A DNA stretch of 42,194 nucleotides, from the NCBI GenBank assembly GCA_964416315.1, contig CAYQDR010000027.1, forward strand, positions 1 through 42,194, written 5' to 3'. Each line of letters opens with the position of its first letter. Position 1 is the first letter of the stretch. A program made the translations under genes and the position numbers. Positions 31,454 to 39,605 of this stretch are shown here, piece after piece. This stretch comes from CAYQDR01 sp964416315 (GTDB lineage Bacteria > Methylomirabilota > Methylomirabilia > Rokubacteriales > DASRDR01). A model generated the notes under the pieces. The model was not told the DNA's origin and searched no databases. It saw nothing but the letters and a program-made list of their open reading frames with translations.

Positions 31454-32005
31454 TCACACTCCGCGCACCGAGGGGGCGCGGAGCGGTCGGGCGGGCGCGG
31501 CCTCGGATGGCAACTCCTGTCCCGCGAGCCTGGAGATCTCCGCGAAGACCCGCTCCTGGAAAGCTTGGCTCCGTTCGGGGGAAGGAGGACCCGGGCAGGG
31601 GGTGTCCGGGTAGACGATGGGCTTCCCCACATGGACCGTGACCCTCACCGGTCTGGGCAGGCGCCGGTGCCGGGGCAGGCTCTCGAAGCTGCCGCGGATC
31701 CCGACCGGGACCACCGGCGCCCCGCTCCGGGCCGCGATCCACGACAGCCCCGGCCGAAAGCGCTGGAGCCGCCCGTCGCAGGAGATGCGGCCCTCCGGAA
31801 AGATTCCAGCTACATCGCCCCTCGCCAGGATCCTGCAGACTGCCTCGACCGTGGCCTGCGGATCATCAGCGTGCATGGGCTCGGTGCCGTAGGCGCGAAA
31901 CACGGCACCGACTTCGCGCTGAATCCCTTTCATTGGGTCCCGTTTGCCGTACTTGCTGTTTGCCGCCGCGGAATACCAGCCCTTCGCAGGGACCGCGCCG
32001 CCCGG
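31454..32005 (-). pseudogene. 5'-truncated 1-acyl-glycerol-3-phosphate acyltransferase (PlsC-like)
   Basis: In one minus-strand frame from the TAG at 32006-32008 to the TGA at 31454, the sequence reads KGWYSAAANSKYG, then IQREVGAVFRAYGTEP, GDVAGIFPEGRISCDG, SGAPVVPVGIRGS and VTVHVGKPIVY. FPEGR is PlsC motif III and VPVGI is motif IV. The N-terminal part with the catalytic HX4D and the membrane helix is missing, because an in-frame stop lies right before the homology. An ATG at 31933 could still express 159 residues, but an enzyme without HX4D should be inactive. The truncation point coincides with the 3' end of the neighbouring regulator and its duplicated tail. Confidence 0.68.
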
Positions 32006-32051
32006 CTAGCGCGGCAGGCCCACGCCGGCTAGTGCGGCAGGCTCACGCCGC
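32006..32051 (-). repeat. Tandem duplication of the regulator's 3' tip
   Basis: Two 23-base units, 32006-32028 and 32029-32051, are identical at 20 of 23 positions. The second unit encodes the regulator's last residues and stop (GVSLPH-stop). The first, beyond the stop, is a copy that still reads GVGLPR-stop. Confidence 0.7.
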
Positions 32052-35000
32052 GGGTGGCCGCGAGGTGTCGGGCGCGCTCGGCATACCGCGGAACGCCCAA
32101 CGCCTCGAACAATCGATATGCGTCCCGGAGACGAACCGCGGCTGTGTCGCGGTCTTCCCGGGCGTGGGCGAGCTCGGCGAGGGCCAGGTGGGTCCGCGCG
32201 ACCATGAACCGCGCCTGGACCGAAGTGAAGGTCTCGAGCGCCTCCGCCAGATGCCGCGCTGCCTCGTCGAGGGCGCCCGCGACCCTGGCGATCCGGCCGA
32301 GCGCGAGCCGGGCCCATCCCACCCCGTACCAGTACTTGACCTCCCGGGTGATCTCGAGCCCCCGGCCTACGAGCTCTCGTGCCCTGCCGATCTCACCGCT
32401 TAGGAGATAGGCTTCGCCGAGAAACGTCATGAACCGGCCCTCGAGCCTGAGGAAGCCGAAACGGCGCGTTTCCTCGACGGACCTCTCTAACAGGCGGATC
32501 GCCTCGGCCGGGTCGCCTTTCTCCAAGTACGCGTACCCCAGATGACCGAGGACCACCGCGGTGTTCACCGGATCCGGCGAGGACCCGAGACCGCGCTGGC
32601 ACGCCTCGATCGCGGCCTCCCACTCCCCCGTCAGCGCGTGGATCCAGCCGGTGCTCCACGCGGCGTAACTCTGGATCCGCGGGTCTCCCAGGCTCTCCCC
32701 GACCGCACGAGCGCGCCCCTCCGCCTCCAGCGCCTCGTCGAAGCCCCCTGTGGTGATGTGATTGATGCCCACGATCCAGTGGGCCAGGCCGAGCCACCAG
32801 CGCTCCCCTGCCCGCTCCAGCAATTCCACGGCTCGCCGCCCGTGCTCCACCCCTTCGAGCGCTCCGCCCGACCAACTGCTTTCCTGGGCCAGGACCAGGT
32901 ATGCCTTGCCCAGGGTCGCTTCGTCACCAGCGCGCTCCGCCTCCTCGGTGGCCCGGTGCGCGCTCTCGACCGCCCGCTCGTGATCACCGAGGTAGCTGTA
33001 CGTATGGCTGAGCCAGAAGTGATAGGCGGCGGCCACCTTGGGCGCCTCGAGCCGTTCGAGGCGCGGCCGCTCCCGCAGAAGCAGGTCGAGAGTGTCCCGG
33101 AACCGCCCCAGGAACGACAGCGAGGCCGCGCGACGAAGGACCAGATCCAGCAGCACCCGGTCGCGGTCCTCCCGCGGCACCCGCTCGCCGTGGGCCATGG
33201 CCTCTTCGAGGGCCCTCACGGCTTCCAGGTGCGCGTAGCTGCGGGCCGCGTTCTCGGCGAAGCGGCTGAGATACTGGACGGCCCTGTCGAACTGCTTGGC
33301 CTTCGAGTAGTGGTACGCCAGGCGATCGTAGACCTGCCCGAGCCGATCGGCGTAGAAGGTCTCGAGGGCCCGGCCGGCCGCGGCATGCAGGGCCATGCGC
33401 TGCGCCGGGGGGAGACTCTCGCGCGCCACCTCCCGTGTCAGCGCGTGCTTGAAGACGTAGACGGGCTCCGCAGCACCGGGCTGCTCATGCAGAAACTCGA
33501 GTCGCGTGAGCTCACGCAGATGCTGATCGAGCCGTCCGGGCCCTTCCCAGATCGCCCCCAGCAGCCTGAGGGAGACCTCACGGCCCAGGACGGACGCGGT
33601 CTGCAGGAGACGCCTCACCTCCTCGGGGAGCCGGTCGATTCGCGCCAGGAGCACCTCCTGAACCGTGTCCGGCACCGCCGCCTCCGCACGGGACTCGCCG
33701 CGCCCCGCGATGGCGAGCGCCAGCTCTTCGAGGAAGAAGGGATTCCCCTCGGCTCTCCCCAGGATCACTTCGGCCAGCGAGTCCGGGATCGGCGAGGTCC
33801 GAAGGAACGACTGCACCATGCTCAGGCTGTCCTGGGGAGAGAGCGGCCGCAGCGCGATCTGGCTCGCATAGGACTTCTCCGCCCAGGGTGGCTGATACCC
33901 CGGTCGGTACGTCAGCACGAGCAGGACGCGCGCGCCCGGCAGCCGGTCGACGAGGGATGTGAGGTATTCCTCCGAAGTCCTGTCAACCCAGTGGCAGTTC
34001 TCAACGACCAGGATCAAGGGCTGCTGCCGACTCGCTCTGAGACTCATCTGCCGGAGCGTTTCGAAGGTCCGGGCCTGGATCGCCTCGGGACTGAGCGTCG
34101 CCACCCGCTCTGTGCCCTCCTTCAGGCCGAGCAGGTGGAGGAGATACGGGGCCCCTTCCTCGGGGTCCATCTCCAGCGCCCCGAGCGCCGAGCGCACCTT
34201 GTCGCTCATCGCCTCGGGGGCATCACCTTCGCTGATCCCGCAGGCGCCCTGGAGAATGTCCACGATCGGGAGGTAGGGGGTGCCGGTCCCGTACGAGACG
34301 CAATGGCCTTCCAGGTAGCGGACGCGCTCTTCCACCAGGCCCTGGCGGAACTCGAAGAGCAGGCGCGATTTGCCGATCCCGGGCTCGCCCACGATCCCGA
34401 CGACCTGGGCGTCTCCCCTCATCACGGAGGCGAGCTGGCTCCGCAGGAGCGCCAGCTCGTGCTGCCGTCCCACGAAGCTCGCCATCCGCCGCCCCAGCTC
34501 GAGCCCCGTTCGCTCGCGGCCCGTCAGCCGGTACGCCCGACCCGGCGCCCGCTCCAGGACCACGACCGGCACGAGGTCGAAGCGGCGCTCGAGAAGCGGC
34601 GCCGTGGCTTCGCTGACGACGATGGTGTCCGCCTCGGCGCGCTCCCGCAGCTCCTCCAGGACGGCCCACGCCTCGCGTTTCGCGTCCTGATCGAGCTGGA
34701 CCGCCCCCTCGAGCCGTCCCACCATGAACTGGCTCGTGTGGATGGCGACGGTGAGGCCGACCACGTTGGGGTCCGCGCGCCGGGCGCGCTCCCCGGCCTT
34801 CTGGATCGCCATCGCGGCATGCGCCGCCCGGCTGGGCGCATCCTCGGCCGGCTCGACGCCGAAGGTGGCCGCGACCCCCCGCGGGCTCAGCTCCTCGACC
34901 CGTCCGCCGAAGCTCCGCACCTTCTCCACGACGACCTCGAGCGCCCGGCTGGTGCCAGGCGGCCACGGCTCGCCTTCCGGGGCAGCCAGGGTCGCCCGGA

Positions 35001-36111
35001 GCAGCGTCAGCGATCGCTGCTCCCACCGGAGCCCGGCGGGCGCGGTCCCCGCGGCGGCTGCCGGGACCGCCGGGGCAGCGGGGGCCGCTGCGGCCGGGGG
35101 CTGAGCCTGGCGGGGACGCGGCGGCGCGGGGTGTCCGGTCCGGTGCAAGCCGTACTTCTCGATCCGGTAGCGCAGCGTGTTGCGTGAGATTCCCAGCAGC
35201 GCCGCAGCCTGCGAGACGTTCCAGTTGGTCTGCTGAAGCGCCTCGAGCAGCTCCTGCCGCTGGACGTCTGGAGCCGCCTCGTCGGGCGGGGCGGACCCCT
35301 GGCGTCGCTCGGGCTCGCGGGGCGGCGGCACGACCTCGGTCGGCAGCCCCAGCAGTGCCGCAGTCACGGACCGCGCCTCGGTGAGGAGCGTTATGCGCTC
35401 CATCACGTTGGCGAGCTCCCGGATGTTCCCGGGCCACCGGTAGCCCAGGAGCGCGGCGCGCGCGTCGGAAGTGAAGCTCTTCGGCGAGAGCGCGTAGTCG
35501 GTGCAGGCGCGCGCGAGGAAATGCTCGGCCAGGAGCAGAATGTCCTGACCCCGCTCCCGCAGTGGCGGCAGCCACAGCGTGAGGACCGCCAGCCGGTGAT
35601 AGAGGTCCTCGCGGAATCGCCGGGCGCGTGTCGCCGTGAGCAGGTCTTCGCTGGTGGCGGCGAGGACCCAGACGTCCACCGGCTCGCTGCGCGTGCTGCC
35701 GAGCCGGCGAACGCTGTGCTCCTCGATCACGGTCAACAGCTTCGCCTGAAGGCCTTCCGGCAGGAGCCCCACCTCGTCGAGAAAGATCGTCCCGCGATGA
35801 GCCGCCTGGAAGAGCCCCGGCTTGGCCTGCCGCGCGTCGGTGAACGCCCCGCGCTCGAAACCGAACATCTCGGATTCCAGCAGCGTCTCGGGGATGGCGG
35901 CACAGTTGACGTCCACGAACGGGCCGGCCGCACGGGGACTGGCGCGGTGGATCGCGCGTGCCAGGAGGCCCTTGCCCGTCCCCGTCTCGCCCTGGATGAG
36001 GACTGCCGGAAGGCGGCGCGAGTCGGGCGGACGCTGCAGCAGCCGCCCGATCTGCTCCCGGATGGCTGCGAGCCCTGGGCTGTCCCCGATCAGCTCGGCC
36101 AGGGGCCTCAT
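32029..36111 (-). CDS. Giant hybrid regulator: sigma54-activator AAA+, Fis HTH, degenerate cyclase domain, STAND ATPase, TPRs
   Basis: 1360 residues from MRPLAELIG (36111). An in-frame ATG at 36234 adds a non-conserved 41 residues and would place the start at the edge of the neighbour's promoter. Domains: AAA+ sigma54 activator 5-245 (Walker A GETGTGKG 41-48, loop GAFTDA 88-93 in place of GAFTGA, FLDEV 110-114, WPGNIREL); Fis-type HTH 284-322 (NWNVSQAAALLGISRNTL); an Ala/Pro linker 325-362; a class III nucleotide-cyclase-like domain about 365-520 (VAIHTSQFMVGRLEG) without the metal-binding aspartates; a STAND/AAA_16 ATPase from 545 (FVGRQHELALL, GEPGIGKSRLL 575-585, LILVVENCHW); then TPRs from about 950 to the end. 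There is no receiver, GAF or PAS domain before the AAA+ part. It is probably a ligand- or partner-sensing activator of the two flanking sigma54 promoters. Confidence 0.9.
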   Translation of the reverse strand: MRPLAELIGDSPGLAAIREQIGRLLQRPPDSRRLPAVLIQGETGTGKGLLARAIHRASPRAAGPFVDVNCAAIPETLLESEMFGFERGAFTDARQAKPGLFQAAHRGTIFLDEVGLLPEGLQAKLLTVIEEHSVRRLGSTRSEPVDVWVLAATSEDLLTATRARRFREDLYHRLAVLTLWLPPLRERGQDILLLAEHFLARACTDYALSPKSFTSDARAALLGYRWPGNIRELANVMERITLLTEARSVTAALLGLPTEVVPPPREPERRQGSAPPDEAAPDVQRQELLEALQQTNWNVSQAAALLGISRNTLRYRIEKYGLHRTGHPAPPRPRQAQPPAAAAPAAPAVPAAAAGTAPAGLRWEQRSLTLLRATLAAPEGEPWPPGTSRALEVVVEKVRSFGGRVEELSPRGVAATFGVEPAEDAPSRAAHAAMAIQKAGERARRADPNVVGLTVAIHTSQFMVGRLEGAVQLDQDAKREAWAVLEELRERAEADTIVVSEATAPLLERRFDLVPVVVLERAPGRAYRLTGRERTGLELGRRMASFVGRQHELALLRSQLASVMRGDAQVVGIVGEPGIGKSRLLFEFRQGLVEERVRYLEGHCVSYGTGTPYLPIVDILQGACGISEGDAPEAMSDKVRSALGALEMDPEEGAPYLLHLLGLKEGTERVATLSPEAIQARTFETLRQMSLRASRQQPLILVVENCHWVDRTSEEYLTSLVDRLPGARVLLVLTYRPGYQPPWAEKSYASQIALRPLSPQDSLSMVQSFLRTSPIPDSLAEVILGRAEGNPFFLEELALAIAGRGESRAEAAVPDTVQEVLLARIDRLPEEVRRLLQTASVLGREVSLRLLGAIWEGPGRLDQHLRELTRLEFLHEQPGAAEPVYVFKHALTREVARESLPPAQRMALHAAAGRALETFYADRLGQVYDRLAYHYSKAKQFDRAVQYLSRFAENAARSYAHLEAVRALEEAMAHGERVPREDRDRVLLDLVLRRAASLSFLGRFRDTLDLLLRERPRLERLEAPKVAAAYHFWLSHTYSYLGDHERAVESAHRATEEAERAGDEATLGKAYLVLAQESSWSGGALEGVEHGRRAVELLERAGERWWLGLAHWIVGINHITTGGFDEALEAEGRARAVGESLGDPRIQSYAAWSTGWIHALTGEWEAAIEACQRGLGSSPDPVNTAVVLGHLGYAYLEKGDPAEAIRLLERSVEETRRFGFLRLEGRFMTFLGEAYLLSGEIGRARELVGRGLEITREVKYWYGVGWARLALGRIARVAGALDEAARHLAEALETFTSVQARFMVARTHLALAELAHAREDRDTAAVRLRDAYRLFEALGVPRYAERARHLAATRGVSLPH

Positions 36112-36243
36112 CCTGCCGCCACTGCGCCCCTTATAGCACGCGACCCCGATCCGATGCGACCCGCGCCGCTCTCTCGCGGCCGGCCGCAGCCCTGTCGCGG
36201 GGTGGACGCCGCGTAACGCACGGTCGTTGTTCATGTTTTCCGT

Positions 36244-36260
36244 GTGGCATCCCGATTGCT
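36244..36260 (+). promoter_or_regulatory. Sigma54 (-24/-12) promoter of the second paralogue
   Basis: GTGGCAT-CCCGA-TTGCT, with GG (36246-36247) and GC (36258-36259) exactly 10 bases apart. Only the T after GGCA departs from the core TGGCAC. It lies in the 226-base gap between the divergent hybrid regulator and the paralogue. The predicted start of transcription is near 36271, about 67 bases before the ATG at 36338. Confidence 0.8.
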
Positions 36261-36337
36261 CATATCCCAGGGTGGTCGGAACGGAAAGCCAGTGACGTGA
36301 CGACGGCGCCGTGCGACGGCGCCAGGGGGGAAACGTG

Positions 36338-36883
36338 ATGGACGGTCGGACACGGCTCCGCGGCTATCCGAAGACATTACTCCTCGCGGCGCTGGTCCTC
36401 GCCGCGGTCTCGCTCGCGGAGGCGCGGCGCCCGGCCGCGGCCGAGGCGCCGTGGGGCGCGCCGCTCCGCGCCGTGGACGAGGCGCTCGCACGGAACGACG
36501 CCGCCGCCGCGCTCCGGGCGTGGCAGGACGCCCACCTCGCGGCGCTGGGGAGCTGGCGCTGGGAGCGCATGATCGAGGTCGGCGACGCCGCGCTCCGCAT
36601 CGGTGAGGTCTCCGGGCTGCGCCCGGCGGCCAAGGCCCGCGCGCGCCAGGCCTACCTCACCGCCTTCTTCCGGGCGCGCGACCAGGGATCGCTCGCCGGC
36701 GTCCTCCGGAGCGCCGAGGCGTTCGCGCTCCTGGGCGACCGCGAGGTCGTCGCGCAGTGCCTGATCGCCGCCGATGGCCTGGCGGCGCGCGCCGCCGACC
36801 CGGAGGGGCGGGAGCGCCTCCGGAGCTTCGCCGCGCTTTGGACAAGCACCGCCTGGGCGGCCGAGACCCCGGCCGCCCCGTAG
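36338..36883 (+). CDS. Sigma54-controlled secreted helical protein, paralogue B
   Basis: 181 residues from the ATG at 36338, preceded by GGGGGG. The signal peptide (TLLLAALVLAAVSLAEA, cleavage near residue 29-36) is clear. The mature helical part mirrors paralogue A: VDEALARNDAAAALRAW, GSWRWERMIEVGDAALRIG, YLTAFFRARDQGSLAGVLRS and AEAFALLGDREVVAQC. The conserved WExMIEVGDA-LR-G and AEAFA-LGDREV segments look like two short helical repeats. Paralogue A has the same length and spacing and its own sigma54 promoter 5.6 kb away. A small HTH gene starts 27 bases after the stop and is probably cotranscribed. No known family was recognised. Confidence 0.82.
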   Translation: MDGRTRLRGYPKTLLLAALVLAAVSLAEARRPAAAEAPWGAPLRAVDEALARNDAAAALRAWQDAHLAALGSWRWERMIEVGDAALRIGEVSGLRPAAKARARQAYLTAFFRARDQGSLAGVLRSAEAFALLGDREVVAQCLIAADGLAARAADPEGRERLRSFAALWTSTAWAAETPAAP

Positions 36884-36910
36884 GAACCGCCAGCGCAAAG
36901 GAGAGGCGCC

Positions 36911-37273
36911 ATGCCACGCGTGGAGGAGATGCGGCAGGAGGGGACGCACGAAGGGATCGCGCAGCCGGCCGGCTCCCGTCTCGGCGAGGTCAGCAGCACG
37001 CTCACCCTGCTGCGGGCGCTCTGCCGGCACCCGCTGCCCCTGCGGCGGCTCGCGGAGCTCATCGGCAAGCACCCCCGGACGGCGCGACGCTACCTCGAGG
37101 CCCTCGGCAAGCTCGGGGCCCCGATCCAGAGCGACCTCCGGCGCAGCGGCAGTCGCTGGGTTCGTGTCTGGTGGATGCGCCCCGGCGCGGCGTGGGCGTG
37201 GCTCGTCGCCGAGTCGGCCGAAAGCCTCGCAGGCCCAGCGTCGGCAGCGGAGAAGGTCGAGCTGGGCGCCTGA
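36911..37273 (+). CDS. Small winged-helix/HTH DNA-binding protein
   Basis: 120 residues, with AAAGGAG upstream of the ATG at 36911. The central part SSTLTLLRALCRHPLPLRRLAELIGKHPRTARRYLEALGKLG (37000-37125) is an HTH_11/DeoR-type winged helix, with the recognition helix around HPRTARRYLEAL and the wing GSRWVRVWW. No effector domain is present. It is placed behind paralogue B and so should be made under the same sigma54 promoter. It could act as a feedback regulator, or be a DNA-binding partner of the large regulator. Confidence 0.75.
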   Translation: MPRVEEMRQEGTHEGIAQPAGSRLGEVSSTLTLLRALCRHPLPLRRLAELIGKHPRTARRYLEALGKLGAPIQSDLRRSGSRWVRVWWMRPGAAWAWLVAESAESLAGPASAAEKVELGA

Positions 37274-37285
37274 GGCGTTCGCGCG

Positions 37286-38287
37286 TCAGGCCCGGAAGGC
37301 GGGGACGACCTCCTTGGCGAGCTGCTCCATCGAGCGGAGCACCTTCTTGTGCTCCAGGCCGCCGAAGTTCGGGATGGCAAGGAAGTGCGTGAGCCCGGCT
37401 TCGGCATACTTGCGCGCGACGCGCGCCACGTCCTCCGGGCTTCCGAAGGCGATCAGGTCCTTCTCGACCAGCGTCTCGTACGGGCGCTGCTTCGCGTACA
37501 GCCGGGTCCGCACGTACCGCTCCATGGCCTCGCGGGCGCCGGCCGTGGCCTGCGCGAAGGAGTCGGCGACGTAGGTGTGGAGCCCGAAGGGCACCGTGGC
37601 CTCGGCGGGATCCCGGCCCGACGCGACGAATGCCTCCCGGAAGGCGCGGATGGTCCCGGCGATCTCCGACAGCGCCTCGGTCGTCGCGTACGGGATCATC
37701 ATGATCGGATAACCCTTCCGGCCGACGAACGGCGCCGCCTCGTTCCGGAGGATCGCGATCCAGACCGGCGGCCGCGGCTTCTGCACCGGGAGCACGTTGA
37801 GCTGGACATCCTGCACGCGGTGATACTTCCCCTCATAGGAGAACCGCTCTCCTCGCCACGCGCGCAGCACGATCTCGAGCGCCTCGTCGAAGCGCTCCCG
37901 CTTCTCCTCTGGACCGATGCCGAACCCCTCGAACTCGTGCTTGAGGTAGCCTGAGCCGGTGCCGAGGTTCAGCCGGCCATTCGACAGGATGTCCACCATC
38001 GCGTAGTCCTCGGCCACGCGGAGCGGGCTGTCGAACGGCAGGACGACCACGGCGGCCCCGAGCCGGATCCGGCGCGTCCGCTCGGCCGCCGCCGCCATCC
38101 AGATCGGCGGGCGCGGGATCCCCCCGTACTCGTGGAAGTGATGCTCCGCGACCCAGAACGACTCGAACCCCCACTCCTCGGCGGCCTGGACCTGCTCGAG
38201 CAGCTCGGCGTAGAGCTGCGCGCTCGTGCGCGGCAGCTCCTTCGGGTAGTGGTCGACGACCGAGAAGATCCCGAACTCGAGCGTCAT
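37286..38287 (-). CDS. LLM-class flavin-dependent oxidoreductase
   Basis: 333 residues from MTLEFGIFSVVDHYP (38287). The luciferase-like TIM barrel is recognised by WGFESFWVAEHHFHEYGGIPRP-type start (EHHF motif), RIRLGAAVVVLPFDSPLRVAEDYAMVDILSNGRLNLG, and later FGSPEDVARVARKYAEAGLTHF. These enzymes use reduced flavin (FMN or F420) to oxidise diverse substrates. No substrate is read here. The start overlaps the stop of the dioxygenase gene by 4 bases (ATGA), so the two are translated together, which suggests a shared aromatic-compound pathway. The frame is open upstream inside that gene, so 38287 is chosen from the family start and the overlap. Confidence 0.92.
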   Translation of the reverse strand: MTLEFGIFSVVDHYPKELPRTSAQLYAELLEQVQAAEEWGFESFWVAEHHFHEYGGIPRPPIWMAAAAERTRRIRLGAAVVVLPFDSPLRVAEDYAMVDILSNGRLNLGTGSGYLKHEFEGFGIGPEEKRERFDEALEIVLRAWRGERFSYEGKYHRVQDVQLNVLPVQKPRPPVWIAILRNEAAPFVGRKGYPIMMIPYATTEALSEIAGTIRAFREAFVASGRDPAEATVPFGLHTYVADSFAQATAGAREAMERYVRTRLYAKQRPYETLVEKDLIAFGSPEDVARVARKYAEAGLTHFLAIPNFGGLEHKKVLRSMEQLAKEVVPAFRA

Positions 38288-39417
38288 CGCGATCCCCGCG
38301 CCGCGCCGCCCATCTCCCGCAGCCCATCGGCCCAGCTCGTCGCGTACTCCGGGACCTCCGCCTTCTCCGCCTCGGGCGCGACGCGGAGCGGGGCCACGGT
38401 CTCGACGAGGACGGCGACCTCGTTCGTCCCTGTCTTGGCCGCCGCCGCCTCGAACGCCCTGGGGTGCGGCCCGTGATGGATCCCCTGCGGGTGGAGGGTG
38501 AGCGCCCCCGGCGTGATCCCGTGACGGCTGAAGAACTCGCCCGCGTGGTAGAAGAGGAGCTCGTCGTAGTCGATGTTCCGGTGGTAGAAGGGGACGCGCT
38601 GGGCCTCGGGGTCCGACTCGAAGGGACGCGGGACGAAGGTGCAGATCGTGCAGCGCTCCGAGAAGAAGGTGGCGTGCACGGTCGGCGCCACGTGGTAGCG
38701 CGGGCTCATCACGGGACGCAGGTCGCGAACGTTGAAGCGCACGGGGGCGAGGTCGCCCTTCCATCCGACGACGTCCAGCGGGTGGTGCGGGTAGAAGAAG
38801 GAGGTGTACTCGCCGAGGCGCTTGACGCGGAGCTCGAACTCCCCGCGCTCGTCGTGCGGCTCCGGGTCCGGCGTCTGGACGATCGCGGGGTCGATGAAGG
38901 CGTGCTGGCCGAGGAGCCCCCGGTCGGGCCACGAGAACTCGTGCGTCTCGACGATCAGGAAGAAGTTGTCGGTGATCGCCGGCACGATGCGGTAGGTCGT
39001 CCCCTTGGGGAGCCAGACGTAGTCGCCGGGCTCGTACGGGAGCGGCCCGTAGTCCGTCTCGACGCGCCCGCGGCCGCGGTGGACGAAGAGGACGTCGTCG
39101 CCGTCGGCGTTCCGGTAGAAGTACGGCATCGGCTGGCTCCGCCGGGAGATCCAGACCGCGGCGTCATCGTTCCAGAGGACCCGCGCGGGACGCCCGTCCG
39201 GGTCCACGAGGTCCGCGGGCTGGATGCGCGCGCCGTCGATGCATCGCGGGCGGAGCGAGCCCTCGATGCGGGTCCAGCCCGTCGGGAGGCGCAGGTGGTA
39301 GAGGTGAGATGTGCGTCCGAAGAACCCGCGCCGCGCGTGCTCTTCCTCCCAGGTCCCCTCGGGAACGGCCACGTGGGCCTGTCGCGTGACCCGCCCCTTG
39401 ATCTGTGGAAACCGCAT
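38284..39417 (-). CDS. hmgA: Homogentisate 1,2-dioxygenase-like protein
   Basis: 377 residues from MRFPQIKGRVTRQAHVAVPEG (39417). A cupin-type ring-cleaving dioxygenase with YGPLPYEPGDYVWLPKGTTY in the N-terminal barrel and, in the C-terminal barrel, PFYHRNIDYDELLFYHAG and LTLHPQGIHHGPHP. The latter two contain the His and Glu positions used for iron in homogentisate dioxygenase. The typical human and Pseudomonas enzymes are longer (about 430-445), so this is a shorter member, and homogentisate itself is likely but unproven as substrate. It opens cleavage of homogentisate to maleylacetoacetate in tyrosine/phenylalanine breakdown. A palindrome is centred 82 bases upstream of its start. The LLM oxidoreductase is coupled downstream. 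Confidence 0.88.
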   Translation of the reverse strand: MRFPQIKGRVTRQAHVAVPEGTWEEEHARRGFFGRTSHLYHLRLPTGWTRIEGSLRPRCIDGARIQPADLVDPDGRPARVLWNDDAAVWISRRSQPMPYFYRNADGDDVLFVHRGRGRVETDYGPLPYEPGDYVWLPKGTTYRIVPAITDNFFLIVETHEFSWPDRGLLGQHAFIDPAIVQTPDPEPHDERGEFELRVKRLGEYTSFFYPHHPLDVVGWKGDLAPVRFNVRDLRPVMSPRYHVAPTVHATFFSERCTICTFVPRPFESDPEAQRVPFYHRNIDYDELLFYHAGEFFSRHGITPGALTLHPQGIHHGPHPRAFEAAAAKTGTNEVAVLVETVAPLRVAPEAEKAEVPEYATSWADGLREMGGAARGSR

Positions 39418-39487
39418 GACTGACCTCCGATCCGTGGCCGGCCCCGGCCGGCACGTCATCTCATCCCGCTGGATGTCCCGGACCGCA

Positions 39488-39511
39488 GCGGTGTGAGATA
39501 CGATACACCGC
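39488..39511. promoter_or_regulatory. Inverted repeat upstream of the dioxygenase operon
   Basis: GCGGTGT-N10-ACACCGC, perfect 7-bp arms with one helical turn between centres, 71 bases upstream of the ATG at 39417. This shape suits a dimeric regulator (IclR or TetR type). No regulator gene lies beside it, so the factor is unknown. Confidence 0.5.
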
Positions 39512-39605
39512 CGGGAGGCGGACGCGCGAGCCGGTCGCCGACGACCGGGGGAAGACGGGGGCGAACAGAGAAGGGCGGGCTAGGACCGCGGCGCGCCGGC
39601 GAGGC

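Noticed and set aside
32542..35187. An 881-codon plus-strand frame opposite the hybrid regulator
   Set aside because: No motif or signal; the minus-strand product has complete AAA+, HTH, STAND and TPR signatures.
36112..36234. Longer start for the hybrid regulator at the ATG at 36234
   Set aside because: The added 41 residues are unlike any domain, and this start would put the coding region only 10 bases from the -12 element of the divergent sigma54 promoter.
30590..39504. GTGAGATACGAT present upstream of both paralogue A and the dioxygenase operon
   Set aside because: A 12-base match is expected many times by chance among all pairs in a 42-kb window, and only one of the two copies lies in a palindrome.
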